Positions 35,975 to 46,700 of a DNA stretch of 64,000 nucleotides are shown here, piece by piece. The notes beneath the pieces are model-generated. The model was not told the origin of the DNA. It did no database searches and saw only the letters and a list, made by a program, of their open reading frames with translations. The position numbers and the translations under genes are program-made. Source of the stretch: Octodonta nipae (taxonomy: Eukaryota > Arthropoda > Insecta > Coleoptera > Chrysomelidae); NCBI GenBank assembly GCA_034190945.1, contig CM067219.1, positions 67,562,456-67,626,455 of the forward strand, in the 5' to 3' direction. Position 1 is the first letter of the stretch. Every line of letters starts with the position of its first letter.

Positions 35975-36363
35975 TTATTTTACAAAACTCGTTTGCTTAA
36001 TTTCTGTAATAGCTGTCGAATTTGACGGAGCAGTTGCAATACGACCAATCGATCGATTTTTTTGTTTTTTTTTTATTTCTATATCTTCAATTTGTTCAGT
36101 TTCCACAGACTCATAGTCACCTGAATCAGGGACATAATCACTCCGTGAACAAGAATCTGATTCCTCGGAATCACTATATTCGAAAGGTATATATGATTCT
36201 TCACTTTGTGTGGTCTTTGTATCTTTTCTAAATGTTTAAATGTTTGGATATTTTCATTGTTGTTGAATTGAGTGTGTCTTCCTGATATATCAATAACATT
36301 GGTATCATTTTGTTCTTCATTTAAAAGGTTTATCCGTTCTACATCCCTCTGCCCATTATGTAT
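35975..36363 (-). pseudogene. Acidic low-complexity protein fragment, frameshifted
   Basis: Two overlapping minus-strand frames join near 36230. The upstream one reads ERINLLNEEQNDTNVIDISG, and the downstream one includes FEYSDSEESDSCSRSDYVPD followed by a basic KKKQKNRS segment and a stop at 35975-35977. Neither piece has a start methionine. Acidic Ser/Asp/Glu-rich leaders like this precede some transposase and insect nuclear proteins, but no domain is visible. It is an internal exon or a pseudogene. Confidence 0.35.
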
Positions 36364-37563
36364 TCATTTAATTATATATTTTTCTTGAATTTATTGATTA
36401 TTAAAAGCATTTATAGCTAAAATTTGGTCTTGTGTTATTGTGCCCTTAGTAGTTTCATATTATGGAATGTCCAACAAATATTTGTTACTGCTTGTTACCA
36501 AAGACAGAATTCTACTTGATCGATTCATAATTCAACTAAATTAAAATTATTTTAGAAAACTATATCATATAATACAAGAACTTACTAGAAGTATTAACAT
36601 AAGAGTATCACTAATTGATTAAAGTATTTCAAGTAATAGATAGATTGATTATAAAATATTTTTATGTACTGGTTTAGATGTTACTAAAGATATAATGCTA
36701 ATATAGTACAGGAATAACTTACTAATAAGAATAGGGGAAATACAGGTTCAATCTATGCTGCTTTATTTTGTTTAATTTGCTACATAATTAAATATACCAA
36801 ATGCAGAAACTGCAGAATCGGATAATGAGAATAATCTTAGGATATATTAGGGTTACTTACAACTATATCTCTTATGTTGGAAACTGTAAGGTTTATTAGT
36901 ATGGACCGTTAATTACTAACTGCGCTTTGAATTTTGTGTACAAGATAAAATTTGAAAGGGTTCTTTTTGTCTACCAAAAGGTGTAAAATATCTGAGAAAG
37001 GTACATAATTATTCAACCAAAAATAGAACAAATAATCATTTTTACATTGAAAAAAATTATAGCTTTGAAATTTAATAATGTTAGTACGTTAATTATGTAA
37101 TATTAAATATATTATATACGTACACACCCGACTTATATTCGATTTCTTATATGATGTCTTTGGAAATAGGTCATTTATTTTTCAGGATGATTTATATTAA
37201 TTCGGGTTCTCAACTAATTCTTGATGCGATAATATTATGTTTTTTGAAAGAGTTCAGTGTTCAGTTAAGGTTTATGTTTAAAAGGCGTTAACATAAATTT
37301 GTTAGTGAAGATCGGATGCGGGTTAAAGACCCACACATATCTTCATTTTTATGTGATTTAAGGTAAATTGAAAATTTTTGCGTATTTTTATCTCTCTCTC
37401 TTTCTCCCTCTTTCATTCTCCCTTTTCCTTTCACCCTCTCTAAATTGTATTCTATTTCTATATTTTCCAAAAATGTTTTAACTTTTTTATTTGTTTTATT
37501 GTTTGGACCACTTCCGATAAGTGTAACTCTAATTCATTCTATATTGCATTCACAATGTATATG
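36364..37563. other. Non-genic interval with polypyrimidine tract
   Basis: AT-rich. A CT-rich tract lies at 37391-37441. No supported gene. Confidence 0.4.
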
Positions 37564-37793
37564 CTTCTGTGTAGAGATGTGGTGTTATTAACATAGCAGC
37601 TTTTTAATAACTATTATTTACTCGATAACAATAACAACTGTTATTCTCTACAAAAACTAACAGAAAACAGATATACGTTTACTACTGCTTAGCGCCTATC
37701 GACCAATAACATAAACAGTCCGGGCCTAAAAATGCACCTAATCTCAACTGCTTTATCCAACAGCAATACTATGCTAAACTAAACGACTGAGTA

Positions 37794-38627
37794 AGCATTT
37801 ATAGGGATGGCAACGATGCATCGATGTTTGTAAAACATCGATACATCGAAAGAAAAAACATCGATGGTTACATCGCTTTCTACAGTTGGCGATGCATCGA
37901 TATATCGAAAGAATACCAAACCATCGATGGTACTGACACAATAAAACAGAATAATTTTGTCTTCTATAGCAAATATAATTACCATCAAATAATCGCCTAA
38001 GTAATTTTAGGTAGAATAAAAAAGTGGAAATATATGGCATTAAAAGTACAGGAGCACAAGAAAATAATATTTATTAGAGCGCCATCTACTATTTACTCCT
38101 CTAATACAGAGTAATCTGCTCGAAGCCCCTAGATGGCGGTGTTTTACGATATTACCATGAGGGAGGAAATAAGATCAGCTTATCCAAGCCTATATAAATT
38201 GGCAAGAAAATATCTTGGTATTGTTTGTACCTCGGTACCTTCAGAAAGATTATTTTCTTTGACCGGAGATACAGTTTCTTAAGAGAGAAACCGTATTTCA
38301 GGAAATTTGTTGCCAAAATTATTATTTTTAAACACTCTGCCCGATGAATTTCTTTATGTTTTCTTTATTAAATGTTTTTGTGTTTTGATGCAGATTTGTT
38401 TTATTATTTAATGAATTATTTGTTTCTTTTAAATATATTTGATGAGTTACTTAAAATGAGAATAATATATCATTTTTAATACCACAAACACCATATTTAA
38501 ACATCGATGTTTAACAACATCGATCGTAATCAGTCGATACATCGTTACATCGATGTTTTAAAATTCGATGTATCGAAGTAACGATGTATCGAACATTTCA
38601 ATCGATGTTGCCATACCTAAGCATTTA
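37794..38627 (+). mobile_element. hAT deletion derivative (inner), with target duplication
   Basis: The element 37802-38619 (818 bp) has ends TAGGGATGGCAAC and, inverted, TAGGTATGGCAAC. Perfect 8-bp duplications AGCATTTA lie at 37794-37801 and 38620-38627. Subterminal regions on both sides are packed with 'acatcgatg' and 'gatacatcg' words, typical of transposase-binding repeats. It keeps only the C-terminal end of its transposase gene (38157-38411). Confidence 0.93.
38157..38411 (+). pseudogene. hAT transposase C-terminal dimerisation domain
   Basis: From an ATG at 38157 the frame reads EEIRSAYPSLYKLARKYLGI, then TSVPSERLFSLTGD, then an in-frame TAA at about 38280, then RNRISGNLLPKLLFLN. This is the conserved hAT C-terminal (Dimer_Tnp_hAT) block of ZBED-type transposases. 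The zinc finger and catalytic core are absent, removed by the deletion that produced this 818-bp element. Confidence 0.88.
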
Positions 38628-40047
38628 TCCTGTTTTGACGGATAAAATAAATAACAGGTAGCAGTGGTTTTCATACTCTTCGGATATGTTCGTGGTTATC
38701 GAATGAATAGCAAAAGTTGTTAACATCTGTGCTGTTAACTGAATCCTACTGAACGCGCTGAAGGGCCAAGCAGAAAAGGATTATTGGAAAATTTAAATGT
38801 AGTTTGATTTTCCGAATAATATATTATTATGTTGGCGTTCAAATATACTTTCGTTCATCGTTGTCATTGTTGAAATCTTGACGATTTAATTACAAATGAG
38901 GGAATTGGTAATGATTGATATGTATTAGAAGTCCTATTATGGGTATATATTATTACTATTATTATAATAGTATATGTTCTTGAAAAATATATTTAAATTG
39001 TTTCTACAATATTAACATATAGTGAATTAGATGTTTACATTAATCCTTAGTATTTATTAGTAATACATAAAACATTATACCTACATAACAGAATTGAAGT
39101 GAAAAATATAGTAAAGCCATAAATAAGAGTATTCTTTATATTGATAACCGTATGATAATAAAATATGTACCAGACTTTATTTCAAAATCAGTGGTAACTT
39201 ACTAAGTTAATACATATATTTCAAAAACATATTTGTTTGTACTTTATCAGTAGATAACCAACTTCTACGATGTGAGTTTTCCAGTTTTTGAGAATAACCT
39301 TTTACAAGACAGGGACTTAACAACAGTGCCACATAATCTCTTCATAAAATCCCTTCAATTTGGATAATTATATTAATTAATATAATTGAGAATAACGCCA
39401 GAAATAAATATATAATATGTCCATAACAACATTGTACCACATATTACACATTAAAATAAAATCTCAGACGATTGTTTACTGTATTTTAATTATTGGTTCT
39501 GAACTTCCAGTTTAATATTAATCTCAGAGAATAAGGAGTCTTATAAATATAATCTAATAGTATATTCTATATCGTAGTAAATGGGTAGATAGATAGATCT
39601 TATTGGTAGCCAACAAATACGAACTTTGCATATTTTAGTTTCTTTTCAATAGACGGCGACAACTGCAAGAAATAATATAACTGTTATCTGTTATTTTCAG
39701 TTGTTATATGCAAATAGCAATAACAATAGCAACTGTTATTTAAAAATAGTAGATTTGCCCATCTCTACTTCTGTGTATTGGTCACAACGAAAATATCCTC
39801 TCTGTATAACTATTATATTCCAACCATTCTATGTATACAATAGGCCTTTCCATTTTCAGTGCGCATGCGTTCGCATCAGCCATTTTTTTCGTACTGTTAT
39901 TTGTAAACAAACGTGTTAAAGTGCCCACGTACTAAAACTTAAAATTAATAAATACTATTATAAATGTGTTTATGATTTAAAAAAGTAATAAAAGTAAAGT
40001 AGTAAGTGTCAGGATTCAATACAGCAATTTTGCTGTAAACTATAATT

Positions 40048-40396
40048 ATGTTGTCTGTACGAAAAGGTACAACAAAGCGGTGTTGTTATGGAGTATGCAA
40101 AAGTGATACACGGTATAAATCTTTTAAAACAAATACCTATTATTTTATAAACTTTCCAAAGCCTTGCCTGGAATATCGCAAGAAAGTAATTAAGTCATCC
40201 AAAAAAATACATATTAAAACATGTCAAAAATGTTCTAAATGTGATTCGTGGGTGAAAAAATGTGGCCGAAGTGACAGAGGATTTAAATCTATTGATGATG
40301 TTACTAAGGACACTTATATTTGTTCATTGCATTTTTCTGGAGAAAGTGGTCCAAGTGAACAAAATCCTGATCCTTTATCAACATTTGGATCGACAG
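40048..40396 (+). CDS. THAP-type zinc finger, first exon (transposon-borne)
   Basis: The ATG at 40048 opens a frame reading RCCYGVCKSDTRY, then YFINFPKP, CSKCDSW and KDTYICSLHFSGESGPSE. This gives the C-x4-C ... C-x2-H spacing and the C-S-x-H-F signature of the THAP DNA-binding domain. THAP domains recognise specific DNA, and in transposons they bind the ends. The exon ends at a good donor, CGACAG|GTATAT (GT at 40397-40398). Beyond it the frame becomes hydrophobic AT-rich noise. No catalytic part follows inside the element, so the product can only be a truncated DNA-binding protein unless it splices outside. Confidence 0.8.
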
Positions 40397-40744
40397 GTAT
40401 ATTATTTCTTATACCAATTTTTACCCTGAAAATAATATTTAATATTTTATATTCAACATACTTATTTTTTATTGAATACATCTTCGATTTAATTAATTAT
40501 AAGATATAACTAATGACAATTATTGAATTTAGCTTGCATATATGAACATTATTTTAGTCTTAGAATTTTCAACTCCTTTTTAAATGTCATGTTGATTTTA
40601 TAAATATTTTATTATGACATTAGTTATATTTGTTAATTTTTATATTAATTAAGGTGCTTTTACATGCAAATTCGAATGAAATCATGATTTTTATTTATTT
40701 TTTCTGATTTTTTACAAGAGTAAATACAAGTATTGATACCTAAC

Positions 40745-40917
40745 CTCTCAACCAGCACACTTTTTTTTCCTTGCTGTGAACGTCCGTGACATTTTAACCA
40801 TCTTTTTAATTGCTCACAGCTATGTGCTTCCACAGAGTTATAAATAAGTGAAGCACCATCAATTAATTCTTCAAGTAATTTATTATTTGGCAGAGATATT
40901 ATTGCATTCCCAGCCAT
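40745..40917 (-). CDS. SAP-like domain, first exon (transposon-borne)
   Basis: On the minus strand the ATG at 40917 gives MAGNAIISLPNNKLLEELID, then SCEQLKRWLKCHGRSQQGKK and SVLVERL. The L-K-x-W-L-x2-x-G-x5-G-K-K-x2-L-V-x-R pattern fits a SAP DNA-binding helix pair. A donor GTTAGG follows on the minus strand (GT at 40743-40744). It points toward the THAP exon within the same TIR-bounded unit. The remainder of this protein is absent. Confidence 0.6.
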
Positions 40918-41029
40918 TGTTAACTAAAACAGTACGAAACTTTTAAATTACGGCTATTTCAAAATGGCTGCAGCGCTTGCGCAATCACCTGATGAAAAGG
41001 CCTATTGCTTATGTACCACCTAGTATATG

Positions 41030-41690
41030 CACGCACGCACCTACAACCCTATACCATATAGGCAGAAGAGATATCCGGTATAACAAATTGTCGTTTCGAT
41101 AAACTACCGGAATATTTTCTGCCGTTTCACACCAGTATAAGCGCCATAACTTAACTTAGTCTCTAAAATAAACTTACTTCAAATGAATCAAAATGAAAAC
41201 CATTACAAACATCTTGTATGATATACTTTCATGGCATATCTTGACATATAAACTAGATATTTATAATGAAAAATTGACATTTACATTGATGTTTACAGTT
41301 TTTTGCACATATTTTTCCGAATTTTCAAAAAAATGGTATGATTTACGTTATAGAAAAATGTACGGAATCAAACTGAAACATATCTTTGTAGAATACAATT
41401 TATAATATTCAAATTGCTTGAGCCGTTTTAGCGAAAAAGGTGAAGAAGAGCAATTGAACTTAACTGAAATCTAGTGCCTCATTTAGTTTTTTCTTTTAAT
41501 TATCTGGAAAACCGTAAATCTTATGTTTAGACAATTATATGGTACCTTTCTATAATGTTCCATAACAGTACATTTTAAATCATGAAAATTGCCCAAGACG
41601 TTTTTGAATAATCGCTGGTCATACATAAATAAAAGTTGCGGACGAATTGATAACCTCTTCCCTCCTTTTTTGGAAATCGTCGGTTAATAA
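41030..41690 (-). repeat. Dispersed repeat, inverted partner of 33060-33480
   Basis: It contains the inverse of the 'accgacttc..aaggaggagg' and 'caagatatgccatgaaa' words, plus a 'gcacgcacgcacctac' segment related to 33430-33460. It is noncoding. Confidence 0.65.
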
Positions 41691-42117
41691 ACTTGCCCAA
41701 TTCTTATCTTTGAGGCAGCCCTTTGAGTAAACGGCATATGTACAACGTTACAATACAATGCAAAGTTGTTAAATGTTTTGAGATTATGTAATGCTTTTTA
41801 CCGAGATTTTAATACAAACAATTTAAATCGTGCATAGAGAGAATTTGCCAACTCTGCGGGCTAAGCAAGAACCGTAGAATATTTTTTTATATACAGGCGG
41901 GCTAAATAAGGTTCCTTCATATTTTATGGGCTGTACAGCGTATAATCAATATAAACAACTTTAAAACATGGAATTTATTTACCCCTCTTAAAGTGCTCAA
42001 AATCAAACTAACTAATTAATTATTATGCAAACATATATACTTCTATGATATCAATCTATATGGTGAGTGGAACAATGCCCTGAGAATATATTGGGCTTAA
42101 TAAGGTACTGATTATAT

Positions 42118-42120
<3 letters not shown>
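41691..42120. other. Non-genic interval
   Basis: AT-rich, nothing recognised. It ends at a TA tract. Confidence 0.4.

Positions 42121-42171
<51 letters not shown>
42121..42171. repeat. (TA)n microsatellite
   Basis: A 51-bp TA tract in the presumed first intron or downstream region of the malectin gene. Confidence 0.95.
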
Positions 42172-42174
<3 letters not shown>

Positions 42175-42670
42175 GATTGATTGTGGTATAAGCTGTGTTC
42201 CAAACCAACAAAAAACTGATAAGCACCCAGTAATCTACATATGCATGTTATAAATATAAATGATAACTCTTCACTGTGCAAACCGTTTATAGTTGCAAAT
42301 CGGTTATTCATTCACTAGGAATGAAACTTTAGTCATGTAATCTATAGGCAATTCCTATTCAGTTCTTGTTACAAAGAAAAAATAAAAAAAATTTAATTTG
42401 AACTTTTGAATTTGAATCCTGCAGGTGATTTTTTTTATATGAACAAAACACAAAACAATTTCCACAAACTGCCCCTACTACATTTTTGATTCGGTATCTT
42501 ATCTGTTTTTCAGAAATCTTTATGAGTTGTGAGGAGTGAAAACCTATATGAATAATCATACTAATTTGTGTTACCTGAACTATATTTAAACTATTTAATT
42601 TAAACTGTAGTCATTCCTATAACATCTTTGTGACAAAATATTAAACTCTAAACAATAGACACTTTCTTAC

Positions 42671-43151
42671 CATTTGATATTTTGAATGGGACATACTCAT
42701 CATGAGCAACACCTCTACCAACTTTATCAAAAATATCTAGGTTAGAAACAATTATGTGCTCTTCATTTAAACTGATGTCAAAAACTTTTTGGTCAGTTGC
42801 ATCAAAATATACCTCACTGAATTTTAAAACTAAAACATAATCACCATCCAAATGCACAGGTAAATCATACCCAAAGGTATTAGAGTGATATCTTTCTGTC
42901 TGATAAAGGATGTGGTCATGCGGAGGCACTCTCCCAATAAGTAGCATTTTACCATAGTCAGAGGCTACTCCAATTCTTCCATGAAGTGGATCTCTCTCGT
43001 ACTTTATACCATAGGAATCGGTATGTGCATCTCCACCACAGTTCACAGCATAAATTATTGGACCAACACATTCAACTTTTAACATAAAAAGTGCCAGTAG
43101 TCCTATCGATAAACCAACATTTTTTAATAAGCTGATCATACTATAGGGCAT
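42671..43151 (-). CDS. MLEC: Malectin, first coding exon
   Basis: The ATG at 43151 opens a signal peptide (KNVGLSIGLLALFMLKVECV) and then the malectin lectin fold: IIYAVNCGGDAHTDSYGIKY, RDPLHGRIGVASDYGKMLLI, LYQTERYHSNTFGYDLPV, DGDYVLVLKFSEVYF and GRGVAHDEYVPFKISNG. Malectin is an ER-membrane protein that binds glucosylated N-glycans during glycoprotein quality control. The carbohydrate-binding Tyr and Asp positions of the family appear conserved. The exon ends at NG|GTAAGA (donor 42665-42670). The remaining exons, which should encode the rest of the lectin domain, an acidic stretch and a membrane anchor, were not found on the minus strand to the left and probably lie beyond. This is the only intact-looking host coding sequence here. 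Confidence 0.93.
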
Positions 43152-43402
43152 TTTTTTGTTAAAAATTGTTTACGTCATCTAATTTTGATCAACACAGAAA
43201 TCACATCCACATTGACTTTCAAATAAAATAAAATAAAATTCAACTTTTAGTTTTTTAGGTTACTTTTAGACAGAATCACAAATGTCTAATCGCTACTGAG
43301 CTTTGACCTTTGACAAGACAACTGACAACTATTCCACGACGCACAGAGAGGCACGGTATATACCAGTGTTGGCATTCTTGAATGACAGTCACGGTGTAAG
43401 TT
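43152..43402 (-). promoter_or_regulatory. 5' region of malectin gene
   Basis: About 250 bp between the start codon and an upstream transposon. It presumably holds the 5'UTR and core promoter. No clear TATA box is seen. An 'aataaaataaaataaaatt' stretch lies near 43222. Confidence 0.35.
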
Positions 43403-43998
43403 ATTGGGTGCGTTCAGCAGATACAAACTGTTGTTAACCCCTGTTTTCCAATTAGCGCACAATTGAGCACAGTGAGGCACAGTGCTAGCACTGAGTGTTC
43501 CAATTACAGCACTAGCTCGCACAAATGAGCACAAGAAATAACTGTGCCTTTGGGATGTTTTGTGTAGGTTTACCAAGTAAACATAAAACTTTATCATAAA
43601 ACATGAAGTATGTTCCAATTAACGCCCGAAAATTACGGTACAGGGCGGCAGAATAACACTTTGTGCTCTAGTAATTGGAAAACAACCATTATTGAATTAT
43701 TCTGTAAATAATTTACGTACACATAAACGTCAATTGATAACTTATGAGTAATACACTTTTAACCTTATGGTGATCAGTGTACTCTACCGGTTGGTTTTAA
43801 AACAACCATGTTCCAATTAACGTCCTAAAAATTGCCGCACTGTGCGGCACAAAATCACTTGTGCTCTGCTAACTGGAAAACAGCCGATGTTTGCTTACGT
43901 TTCATGTTTTGTGCTGCACAAAACATGAAACGTGCAGCACAAAACATGAAACGTAGGCAAACGTTAACAACAGTTTGTATCTGCTGAACACACCCATT
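43403..43998. mobile_element. PIF/Harbinger-type MITE upstream of malectin
   Basis: The element 43406-43995 has 33-bp terminal inverted repeats beginning GGGTG(C/T)GTTCAG and continuing CAGATACAAACTGTTGTTAAC. ATT direct repeats flank it (43403-43405, 43996-43998), a 3-bp duplication as in PIF/Harbinger though not the canonical TWA. The interior has two direct 78-bp units (43612-43690, 43808-43885) bounded by TTCCAATTA/TAATTGGAA. It also has a 37-base near-perfect palindrome at about 43898-43934. There are no genes. Confidence 0.8.
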
Positions 43999-44217
43999 AC
44001 CGTTAGTACACCGTGATGACAGCATTATGTGCACATGTTCGTAAAATTTCGTATCCTTGAAAAAATTATAGTACAAAAATAAAAAATTCTTTCAGCGTTT
44101 TCGTTTTAAAAAATATACATTTCTAGTGGTAATAAAAATTTGGTTATTTCATGATTTTTTTTGAAAAACTGAAAATAATTGTATTTTAAAAAATAATTAA
44201 GGGTAATGGGTATAAAT

Positions 44218-45189
44218 ATTTCACCCACGAAGTATAGATACCAGGAGTCCGAACGTAATGTTAAATAAATGGTAGCATTTTAGGGGGACAGAATGTTTTG
44301 CCGGTAGAGCGCGCTACTTTTTAGGAAGTACTCGTTTAAATCCTTACGCGGTTAATCTTGTTGATACTGACAGTCACCTGACAGCTCTGAAAATATTATT
44401 TCGATAATCTGCAAAGCTAAAATGTGTGATATTAGTAAATAAATAAATACAATTAACCAGTAGCAAACAATTTTATTAAAAAATAAATTAATGTTATCAA
44501 CAGGTCTTTAAGAATTAAAATTATAGTTCATCTTTTGTCTCTACGTGTTAAACTATTAAACAAACCGTAAGTGAAGTAAAGAATTTAAACATAGTTTCTG
44601 CAAATTAAGTAGTAAATATAAATTCAAAAATGGTTAAATACCTATTTATTTCAGTATTACAATGCTTGATAATAGGAAAGTAATTAATTGATTACAATCA
44701 AATATATTATTTATTAATCGTATTAGTTATAAATAAAAGACGTTTAACATTTAAATACCAAACAATTTAGATTTGACAAATACACTAGTGTATACAATAC
44801 AATATTTATTAACAACACTGATGTTTAATATTATTTTTAGGTTACTCACTTTCGGAACTTTGAATATACCCACTTTAGCCACATTTTCACTTGCCTTTCG
44901 GCCACTGAGGCAATCATGAACAGCACAACACCTTTCCATTTTTTTATTAAAACTATTTTTAAACAATTACATTAATATGTTATACTTAGTTTTATAATTT
45001 TAATAATTTCGACATTCGACAGCGCGTATTTACGTTTGATAATAATAAAAACATCGGTACGTCCTGAACATTTGCGCAGCTAGTGGCAGAAAAGATAACT
45101 ATGATCTGGGTTTAATATTGTATACCACAAATACTGCGGAAAAGCCTATACCGTTCGGACTCCTGGTATCTATACTTCGTGATCTCACC
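44218..45189 (-). mobile_element. P-element-like deletion derivative
   Basis: The element 44226-45181 (956 bp) has identical 30-bp terminal inverted repeats starting CACGAAGTATAGATACCAGG. The 8-bp flanking repeats ATTTCACC and ATCTCACC differ at one base. TIR length and 8-bp duplication fit the P superfamily, as does the THAP-coding first exon inside (44850-44966, minus). The rest of the transposase is missing, so this is a non-autonomous internal-deletion copy. Confidence 0.82.
44850..44966 (-). CDS. THAP-domain first exon of P-like element
   Basis: The minus strand reads MERCCAVHDCLSGRKASENV then VGIFKVPK. This is the start of a THAP finger (C-x4-C followed by the F-K-x-P-K segment). The ATG at 44939 fits the family best, and an in-frame ATG at 44966 adds nine residues. 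The exon ends at a GTGAGT donor (44844-44849 on the plus strand as ACTCAC). The second half of the THAP domain and the catalytic domain would lie in exons that have been deleted. Confidence 0.7.
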
Positions 45190-45386
45190 TATAGTTTGTT
45201 GGCCGTTAAATATGAATGAAAATCATAATTAATCTTGTTTTATTATGAACTTTAACTAAAACAAATATGAAAAAATTGCATTATATAAATTATACAGTTT
45301 CTGTTTAAATTTTTATCATATTCTGAACAGTTTGAAGTGACAAAAAAATCAGGTTTGGTTACTTTTATTTTTATAAATTAGAATTA

Positions 45387-45611
45387 TGAGGAAGATTCAC
45401 GGAACGTCAAGCACAAGGTAGCGCCACTGCATATATAAGGGTACAATGGCCGACGTCAAGCGCAAGGTAGCGCCACTGCATATAAGGGTACAATGGCCGC
45501 CACATGTACAAAATTCGGTAATCCTCTATTTGGCGTATCCTGAAACGACATACGTCTCAAATACCACAAAACGGCAAATTTTTGCTGTTTTATGCATGCG
45601 ATGTTGCCATA
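45387..45611 (+). mobile_element. MITE with 'TATGAGGAAGATTCACGG' end
   Basis: It begins TATGAGGAAGATTCACGG and ends GTTGCCATA. A 47-bp segment is tandemly duplicated near its start (the 'gacgtcaag ... gtagcgccactgca' block at about 45402 and 45453). A reverse-oriented relative lies at 57483-57651, and a palindromic relative at 59590-59751. Confidence 0.7.
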
Positions 45612-45889
45612 TCAGAAAAAAATCTTATATACTCCGATTAACTTGTCATTACAACTACTAGACATGATCTATTATATGATGATAAATATCTGTCGATATT
45701 TATGATATAAATATGGTAAATTCACAACTCAATGGACAATTCAATTTTTCACTATTTAAATATTAATAAATTAAAAATGTGCATCGACCTTAGCATGTCC
45801 AAAAATAGTGATGTGAAAACATATCTAAGTTAATTCAATGATTTAAATAATAATGAGAATCTAAATAAGGTATCAAAACAGTCTTTTCA

Positions 45890-46700
45890 AACAAGAAAAA
45901 TGACGTGAAAAACCCTTGAGACTAACCCGTGCGTATTAACTAGTATATAGAACTAATGATTGTTGCTTAATTTTGAATAAAGGTAAGAAAGTTATTATAA
46001 AATTAACAAAATGTTAACCATTATTAATTATTACACTTTTAGTGCAAGCGAAATAAAACAAAGAATCCTTAATACAGGCCACCACCTGCAAACACTGATA
46101 ACAGAAATATGAAGACATCTTACAAAAATATCTCAATAATCAGACAACATTCAACTATTAATAGTGAAGTGTTAGTGCTACATGCATTTCAAGTTAAAAA
46201 TGTCATTACTTTTGCAGTTTGCAGTACACTTATATATTATTCTCAGTTCATCACTGTTGACAATTTCTAATATGATCACTCAAGTACTGTAATGTGGGAT
46301 GGGAAGCTTATAAAAAAATAAATCCAGAGGGTTTTAAAGAAATGAATATTTAGAGAGAGTTTGTAATACCTTGTTAAGAAACTGTCGCACTAGTCAATAA
46401 ATAGCAGTTATAAAGTATTGTTTGACATGAATTTTGAACTTTGCAAAAAAAAAAACAAATTTAAATCATTATATATCTTCCATTCTTTATTTGGCAAACA
46501 GTTCAAACTCAATAATTTAGATAACTTCCCATACATGTATCTACAATGTACAATTTCAAAGATCTCACTGCTATATTGTATGCAATAAATGACTGAATTA
46601 ACAATATGTTTTTTTATTGTTCCCACTACAATAAATGACTTATGCAGCTTCATATAATTGATGTCATAGTATCAACTAAATCACAATGATTGACATCTAA
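45890..46700 (+). repeat. Dispersed repeat, shared with 54830-55320
   Basis: 'cttaatacaggccaccacct' near 46070 and 'cattctttatttggcaaaca' near 46480 recur in the same order at 54968 and 55239. It is noncoding and its class is unknown. Confidence 0.6.

Larger units (their letters stand above)
37564..39775. mobile_element. Non-autonomous hAT element (outer), with target duplication
   Basis: The element 37572-39767 begins TAGAGATGTGG and ends in ...CCCATCTCTA, so the terminal inverted repeat is TAGAGATG(G/T)G. Perfect 8-bp direct repeats CTTCTGTG flank it at 37564-37571 and 39768-39775, the hallmark of hAT insertion. The interior is AT-rich and has no transposase of its own. A second hAT element sits inside it at 37802-38619. 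It is non-autonomous. Confidence 0.88.
39836..41009. mobile_element. TIR element with a THAP exon and a convergent SAP-like exon
   Basis: Diverged terminal inverted repeats of about 80-95 bp (39836-39918 against 40917-41009) share CAATAGGCCTTT, 'cgcatgcg/gcgcaagcgc', CAGCCATTTT and TTTCGTACTGTT in order. Direct repeats TATGTA flank the element at 39830-39835 and 41010-41015. If only TA is counted, the ends fit a 2-bp target duplication. A THAP exon starts at the left end on plus, and a SAP-like exon starts at the right end on minus. The two-gene layout with THAP plus a second protein recalls the ISL2EU group of PIF/Harbinger-like elements. That is inference. Later exons with the catalytic domains are missing. 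Confidence 0.7.
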
